A stretch of 64,000 nucleotides of DNA from Ursus arctos (lineage: Eukaryota > Chordata > Mammalia > Carnivora > Ursidae): positions 20,105,850 through 20,169,849 of the forward strand of contig NW_026623019.1 of NCBI RefSeq assembly GCF_023065955.2. The letters are read 5' to 3'. Position 1 is the stretch's first letter, and every line of letters starts with the position of its first letter. Shown in pieces: positions 58,107 through 64,000 of the stretch. The position numbers were made by a program, and so were the translations under genes. The notes beneath the pieces are model-generated. The model saw only the letters and a program-made list of their open reading frames with translations, did no database searches and had not been told where the DNA came from.

Positions 58107-58569
58107 AGAAATTCCTATTATTATATTTTCTTCATGAACTGACCTCTTTATATTTATTATATAGTGACCCTCTTTGTCTCTTGTAACCAATTTTGTTCAT
58201 TTAAGTATAGTCACCCCTGCTCTTTTTTGGTTACCATTTGCACAAAACATCTTCTATCCCTTCACTTTCAATCTATGTGTGTCCATAAAGCTGAATGAGT
58301 CTTTTGTAGGCAGTATACAATTGGGTCTTATTTTTCTGTTTTTGTTTTTTAATCCATTCAGCCACTCTGTGTCATTTAAAATAATTATTTATAGGTACTG
58401 CCATTTCATTCATTGTTTTCTGACTGTTCTGTAGTCCCTTTTTTCCTTTCCTCCTCTATTGCTATCTCCTTTATGATTTGTGTATTTTTTTCTTCATCCT
58501 TTGTGTATCTACTAGATATTTCTTCTTTGAGGTTAGAACATGAAGTTATTGCTCCATCAAGGAGAGGGT

Positions 58570-59095
58570 AAGGTGCCCCCTTACTACTCCCAGATGGATG
58601 TAGAAGTCCTTGTTCCGCCTTGGCCTCTGTTGACAATGAGATGGGGGCGGCTCTTTATTACTGAGTGAGAATTGAAGTCCCACCTACTATTTAGGCCTTT
58701 CCTGATACTTTCCCAGCTGGGAGGTATATGAGTGCCTCATTATTGCTCTTCTTGTGGCCTCCACTGACACAATATAGAGAGGGAATAGCCTGATTACCAC
58801 TGGGTGGTAATGAAAGTCCTGAGTCTCCATTAGACCCCCTCTGTCACCACCAAGGAGGGAAAAGAAGGCCATCTTAGTACTGCCTAGTAGGGTGGAAGTC
58901 TAAGGTTCCCATATGTTCCCACTAACACAGCAAGGGAGATGGATCTCATTACTGCCTGATGAGGATGAAAGTCCATCTCCTTGGCCTTCTCTCTGACTCC
59001 CGGAAAAGATGGTTGAAGTACTTTGTTATCACTTGGCAAACACAGAAGTCTAGGCTCCCTACTCAGCACTCATTCTGGCATAGGTCAGGGAGAGG
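58570..59095 (-). repeat. Degenerate ~75-bp tandem repeat in the L1 5' UTR, about seven units
   Basis: Each unit has the pattern 'ttactgcctgatgaggatga' then 'aagtcc' then 'ggcct.c..tgac' then 'gg.ga..ga..gc.tc'; unit starts lie near 58580, 58657, 58740, 58793, 58875, 58948 and 59024. Such tandem units occur in 5' UTRs of old mammalian L1 families, where they acted as promoter repeats. Frames across it are artefacts. Confidence 0.75.
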
Positions 59096-59455
59096 ACCAA
59101 AACTACTTCTCTTTTATTTGACTGTTTTAGAGTACTTGTTTAGTTTTCTGTCTTGTTTGGCTGCCACTTTCCTGGGCCTTTGGCTTGAGAGGGTATGTTT
59201 TTGTTGGGGCTTTTTTCGTCTGTACCCTGTGGCATTTGGGGTTGCCAGATTATTCAGCACCAAATTTAGAGACAAAAAGAAAACCCAAGGAACTCACCAT
59301 CATGTTATTCCTTGGGCTCCAAGGCTAGTCTATCACCTTTCAGACTCTTCTTACGATGGTCTTATACAAATTTCCAGGGCTTTTAGTTCAACTTCGTGGG
59401 AGGAATAGGAAAAGGTATGTCTACTCCCTCTTTCTGGAAGCAGAAGACTCGATTC

Positions 59456-59879
59456 TATAGGTTTTTAAATAAAATTTCTCCTCTTCTGAAATTTATTTCT
59501 TAATTTTTACATATTTTTGTTTATAAAGGTAACAGAAATTTAATGTTTAAGTCAACTTTCCCTTAGGCACTTGATAACATATAGGAAAGTCGTGTTAAAA
59601 ATTGTATTTCCCTGAAGACTTGCTTCTCTTAGTGTTCTGGTCTAGTATTACATTTAGTCTGAAATAATTCTATTGTCCATAGACATCTCACCTAATCATT
59701 ATACATCCATGTGGAATCTCTTCTGTTTGAGATCATACTCCTTTTAGTGTTTTATGCATCACTTTGTCATAACACATGCCATTTCTATTGAATACACACA
59801 AATACACAGGCATACATACAACCTAGAAAAATATTTAAAGAGGATCTTGAACCAATTATATTATATATATACATATATG
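59456..59879. other. Unassigned AT-rich DNA
   Basis: No repeat family or exon recognised between the two L1 relics. Confidence 0.4.
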
Positions 59880-61430
59880 AAGAAAAGTCAAAAAAAAACA
59901 AGCTCAATTTCCACCTTAAAAAACAAAAATAAGAAAAATTTAAACCAGAAGAGAGGCTATATAATTAAGTTTAAAGAGAAGTCCATATAGCTTTAATAAT
60001 TAATTATACCAAAAATTTAAGGAAATATAATATCAATTCTTAGAAAAAATATTCCAAAATAAAAAATAAAAACAAAAAGCTACTTTTGCAATATTGAAGA
60101 GAAGGGAATATATCTTAACTCATTCTATGAGACAAACACTGCCTAATACTCAAACTCTTGCGTCCTTGGGTTAGGCAACAATTTCTCAGATACAACAACA
60201 AAAGAAAAATCCATGCAAGAAAAAATATATAAATTGGACTATATCAAAATTACAAACTTCTACCCTTCTAAAGAAATGTAAAGATAATGAAAAGATAAGC
60301 CACAGACTGGAAAAAAATAATTGCAAATCATATATCTGATAAAGGACATGTATTCAGAATATATAAAGAACTGTCAAAACTAAACAATACGAAAATACAT
60401 CCAAATAAAAATGGGCAAAATGTTTGAGTTAACAATTCACCAATAAGACATACAGATGCCAAAGAAGCATATGAAAAAGTGCTGAATATCAGTAGTTACT
60501 AGGGAAATTCAAATTAAAACCACAATGAGACACCACTTCATAACTATCAGAATAGATGAAATTTAAAAGAGTGACCATACCAAAGGAAGTTTTGGTGAGA
60601 AATGAAGGACTAGAACTTTCATACGACTGCTAGTAGAAATTTAAAATGAAACAACTGCTTGGAAAAGCAGTTTGCTAATTTCTTTAAAAATTAATCATAT
60701 ACTTCCCATAGGATTCAATCATTCTACTCCTAGGTATTTATCTTAGAGAAATGACAGTATATATCCACACAAAGATTTGTATATGAATGTTCATAGTCTC
60801 TCCCCAAACTGGAAATAATCCAGTGCCCATCAACAGATGAATGGATAAACAAACTACATATGACCATTCTATGGGATTCTATTAAGTAATAAAACAGAAT
60901 CAACTACTGATACATGTTACAGCATGAATAAATATCAAAATAATTTTGCTGAGTAAAATAAGCCACACGAAATAAGTGCACATACTATGATTCCATTTAT
61001 ATAACAATTTTTAATTTAAAAAAATTTTTATTTATTTTTTGAAGATTTTATTTATTTATTTGACAGAGAGAGAGAGATAGTGAGAGAGAGAGAGTATAAT
61101 CAGGGGGAGAGGGAGAAGCAGGCTCCAGGCAAGGAGCCCAACACAGGGCTCGATCCCAGGACTCTGGGATCATGACCTGAGCCAAAGCAGCCGCTTAACA
61201 GACTGAGCCACACAGGCATCCCTTAAAAAATTTTTTAAATCAGTCTTATGAAGGGATATGGTTTAGCAGGAAGGAAGGTTTACAAAGAAGCGGAATAAAG
61301 ATGCTCATTATCTTGATTATTTCACAGGTATATACATATGTCAAAATTTATCAATTTGGATGCTTTCAATTGTACAGCTTATTGTATTTAAATTATATTT
61401 CAATTAGCTGCTAAAAAATAAAAACAAAAC
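59880..61430 (+). mobile_element. L1M: Old L1 (L1M4/ME-like), sense, with SINE copy 12
   Basis: From about 60090 ('gaagagaagggaatatatct', 'taactcattctatgagacaa') the L1 order leaps to the ORF2 C-terminal region ('tataaattggactatatcaa', 'taaaaatgggcaaaatgttt', 'aaattaaaaccacaatgaga', 'gcagtttgctaatttcttta', 'cccatcaacagatgaatgga', 'taaaacagaatcaactac') and a short 3' UTR ending near 'atttcaattagctgctaaaa'. Internally deleted; frames are fully broken. A SINE splits its 3' UTR. Confidence 0.8.
61031..61222 (-). mobile_element. SINEC: Carnivore SINE (SINEC), antisense, copy 12
   Basis: 'gaagattttatttatttatt', GA-run, 'caaggagcccaacacagggc', 'gggatcatgacctgagccaa' and 'gactgagccacacaggcat'. Target duplications of about 15 bp (tttaaaaaaattttta, 61015-61030; ttaaaaaatttttta, 61223-61237). 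Confidence 0.93.
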
Positions 61431-61884
61431 CAGAAAATAAAATATGACAATAGATTTGGTCATATTGAAAAATTTTGAAAGCTTGCACTGAATTGATAGA
61501 CCACTAAGTAAGGAAAATGTAAAGCAATGACTAACTGCAGGTAAAACATTTGATCAAGAAAGGAAATGAAATTCTGGTATGTGTCGCATGGCTCTGTTAT
61601 GAATAATACTTGTGTAATCATAATAATATTTTAACAATAAATATTGATTTATCAAATTATCATCTAACTATATTGAGAGAACGGGGAAATAGGAGTTTAA
61701 GAAGTTGGTGGTATAAGTGAGATAAAGTATACTTTTGCACAATACAAACTTCATGAATCAAGAAATAACAGTATAGCCATGCTATTTAAATAGATGGAAA
61801 TAAATGCCGGAAAAGATAGCCTAAATATTTGTAGGTAATTTTATCTGGATTTGGATAATACTTTTTATTATAAATTTTGAGATG
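61431..61884. other. Unassigned AT-rich DNA
   Basis: No repeat family or exon recognised. Confidence 0.4.
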
Positions 61885-61899
61885 TTATTTGAATTTTTT

Positions 61900-62090
61900 T
61901 TTTAAAGATTCTATTTATTTATTTGACAGAGAGAGACAGCCAGCGAGAGAGGGAACACAAGCAGGGGGAGTGGGAGAGGAAGAAGCAGGCTGCCAGCAGA
62001 GGAGCCTGATGCGGGGCTCGATCCCAGAACACTGGGATCACGCCCTGAGCCGAAGGCAGACGCTTAACGACTGCGCCACCCAGGTGCCCC
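61900..62090 (-). mobile_element. SINEC: Young carnivore SINE, antisense, copy 13
   Basis: Body almost identical to copy 10: 'gacagccagcgagagaggga', 'gcagggggagtgggagagga', 'gaggagcctgatgcggggct', 'gggatcacgccctgagccga', 'cgcttaacgactgcgccacc'. Perfect 15-bp target duplications ttatttgaatttttt at 61885-61899 and 62091-62105. A recent insertion. Confidence 0.96.
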
Positions 62091-62105
62091 TTATTTGAAT
62101 TTTTT

Positions 62106-63434
62106 GACCTATGTATTAGCATTATTTTTATAAAATTAAAACTTAATTATTTAAAACCCTTGGAAAGTTTGCATTTCATTGTAGAAAATAATTCCACCCA
62201 ACATTATTGAAATTAAAATGTTCAGTGCCTAAAGAGAGAAAACATTCAGGAAAGAGCTACATTGAATAATTCAATCCCTAAATGTTCTGGATAACTGAAA
62301 TTTTATTACATTGCTTTAATTTTGCTCTTAATAGACTTTTAACACTTCAAAGGAGTGTTTGAAATTTCTAATTCATTATAGAAGTTTTATAGAGTACTTA
62401 AGATCTTCAAAGCGCTAGAGAAATACAAAATGGTGTCTTTCTATTCATACTAATGTACAAAGTTAGAAATAGTTAGAAATAGGATGTTTGAAAATTGGTG
62501 AGTTGGTATAGCACCATCTACCAAAATACACATCTGAGTTCGACTTATTAGATCTCTTATTGATATCAGACATATGGTTCCTATACTATTTACGTTAAGC
62601 ATGTATTTCATGTCGATAGAAATTTTTCTACATTTTAAGATTATTTTTTTCTAACTGTACCACACATGAGAAATAGGAAAAACAATGGAAATGATAATAT
62701 CTAGGAAAGATAATAGAACCACTACAACTCAATACATAATATAGAATTGAGAAATAAATCTGATTTTTAAAAGCAAGTAAATTTTTAAAATGTAACAGAC
62801 TTATTGATCTATTCGCAATACAATAGCACAGCTGAGGGCTTGGATATTTATTATAAAAACATTTTGCAGACAGGACATTTTAACTACAGATTTAGCAAAA
62901 GTGTACAATGTAATTGAGTAGAAAATTAATAAATTAAGCAACAAATTAGCTCATGTAATGACAGAGCATATGCGTCTCCTAAGTTAATCCTCTGTGCTAA
63001 ATTCTTCTTTGTGGATACTTTCTAGTTCTTTTTCCCATTGTCCATGGTGCCTCAGTTTGAGCAATATTAGTCATAATTTGCCTAATACAATGTTTTTTCC
63101 GACTTTTCTCAAATGGCAGCAAACATTAATTACTTAGTAAATAAAATAATTTAGCAGCATTCTAAATGTTCCCAAAGTAAGTATATTAGTTTTGTTATAG
63201 ATTTTAGGCTTAAAATTTATTTTTGGAACTTGCATTGAATGGCATAAGAAAAAGAAATGTGACTATTGATAAATAAATATTTAGCCTCAAATTGCCAGTT
63301 TCCCAGAGCTACATGTTGCTTTGGCTATTGACAATCCAGATATATTCAGAGCAATATTTGTTTGAATTCAATTTATTGATTTCTTAGGCTGAGCTCTTTG
63401 CTGAGATGCCTGCACACAACTTAAATAATTTCAT
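62106..63434. other. Unassigned AT-rich DNA
   Basis: About 1.3 kb with no recognised repeat family, exon or RNA gene. A minor tandem 'gttagaaata' pair lies near 62463-62481. Confidence 0.45.
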
Positions 63435-63451
63435 AGAATTGAAGGGCTTGA

Positions 63452-63665
63452 GGGGCGCCTGGGTGGTTCAATCAGTTAAGCATTCGACTCCTAGTTTCAG
63501 CTTGGGTCATGATCTCATGGGTCCTGAGACTGAGCTCCTCTTGGGCTCCATGCTCAGTGGGGAGTCTGCTTAAAGATTCTCTCCCTTTGCCCCTCTCCCA
63601 ACTTGTGTGAGTGAGAACACATGCACATTCTCTCTCAAATAAATTAATCTTTAAAAAAAAAAAAA
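63452..63665 (+). mobile_element. SINEC: Carnivore SINE (SINEC), copy 14
   Basis: 'gggcgcctgggtggttcaat', 'cagcttgggtcatgatctca', 'ggggagtctgcttaaagatt', 'tctctctcaaataaattaat' and an A tail. Target duplications agaatt(g/t)aagggcttga at 63435-63451 and 63666-63682. Confidence 0.95.
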
Positions 63666-63869
63666 AGAATTTAAGGGCTTGAAGGAAACTTGAAAGTCAT
63701 TAAGTCCACCTACTGTCAAAATAATGTCACATTGCCTCAGAATATTAATACATAAGAACAAGTCCCTGTCTTCATTCTAAACTCAACATATGCTTTTCAG
63801 TATTTGACTTGCTTAAACACTCCATAGGGCCAGTCACTATTGCCCATCCCACTACACTTTCAAACTATG

Positions 63870-64000
63870 AAAATGGCCTTCAAGGCCCTTAGTTACTTCT
63901 CTAATTTCATCTTTTCCTACCTTTTTGGCTCTAGAAAAATCCGAATGCACCTTGCTCTAGAAAATGACCTTTTTGGCTCTAGAAAAAAAATGGATGCATC
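63870..64000 (+). repeat. Possible L2 fragment and a 48-bp tandem duplication at the window edge
   Basis: 'ggccttcaaggcccttagtt' resembles the L2 'ttcaaggcccttcaca' segment. 'acctttttggctctagaaaa' at 63919 recurs at 63967 (period 48), and the A-run then 'tggatgcatc' repeats the earlier 'ccgaatgcacc'. The window ends inside the second unit. Confidence 0.55.

Larger units (their letters stand above)
56266..59455 (-). mobile_element. L1M: Old L1, reverse transcriptase to 5' UTR, antisense
   Basis: On the minus strand the element runs from a 5' UTR near 59455 through a tandem-repeat zone (58570-59095), 58110-58500 and endonuclease (57300-57720 with 58107-58350), to reverse transcriptase (56266-56700). 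It is truncated before its 3' end. A 93-codon minus frame at 56372-56653 preserves reverse-transcriptase residues ('[25 protein letters not shown]' type, broken elsewhere). A 3'-UTR block of another L1 interrupts it at 57722-58106. Heavily mutated and dead, but unusual in keeping a 5' UTR. Confidence 0.75.

Noticed and set aside
3725..63665. tRNA-like A and B boxes at several places
   Set aside because: They are the tRNA-derived heads of carnivore SINEs; none folds as a complete tRNA gene in my reading.
1..64000. CRISPR array, operon, prophage or integron structure
   Set aside because: The repeats are eukaryotic transposons and microsatellites; no regularly spaced repeat-spacer pattern or bacterial gene organisation exists.

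Overview
This window is nuclear DNA from a placental mammal, almost certainly a carnivoran of the dog-like branch (Caniformia). The strongest evidence is at least 14 tRNA-Lys-derived carnivore SINEs (head of the type 'cctgggtggctcagt...ggttaag', CT-rich middle, 'aataaataaatctttaaaa' tail), many with clear target-site duplications (TSDs), plus a carnivore-type young L1. Two SINEs (48044-48259 and 61900-62090) have a body that I associate with bears and giant panda; that narrower placement is from memory and is tentative. Nothing here is prokaryotic or plasmid-like.

I find no host protein-coding exon, no RNA gene and no convincing processed pseudogene. The only reading frame that is clearly a protein is the C-terminal third of L1 ORF2, on the minus strand at 6199-7356, in a young 5'-truncated L1. 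All other short open frames are chance frames or decayed transposon fragments. The window is best read as intergenic or deep intronic, AT-rich DNA.

Layout. 1-8.6 kb: a MER20-type hAT element, an MLT1-type LTR, a SINE, then one ancient minus-strand L2 (4797-7455) split by several later insertions including the young L1, a second L2 and another SINE. 8.6-17.6 kb: mostly unique, with a MIR, a hAT element and a small CpG-rich patch near 13 kb. 17.6-28.3 kb: a plus-strand L2, a tandem SINE pair, an internally deleted old L1 (20525-24010) carrying two SINEs, an MLT1 LTR, a possible solo LTR and an L1 endonuclease fragment. 28.3-40 kb: sparse in repeats, with MER33-type DNA, an MLT1 LTR and several stretches that look like conserved non-coding elements. 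40-49 kb: candidate solo LTRs, four SINEs, and a near-identical 52-bp direct repeat 1.35 kb apart inside apparently unique DNA. 49-55 kb: two long pyrimidine tracts and several L2 3' ends. 55-61.4 kb: old L1 in both orientations, including a minus-strand copy that reaches a 5' UTR with about seven degenerate ~75-bp tandem units. 61.4-64 kb: two SINEs in AT-rich sequence.

There are no genes acting together here. The biology is transposon history (layered, datable insertions) and possibly distal cis-regulatory DNA. I did not find a previously undescribed system. The items most worth checking are the 52-bp duplicated unique element, the young L1, the CpG-rich patch and the repeat-free motif-dense blocks. 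Repeat family names come from recalled consensus patterns, not from a search.
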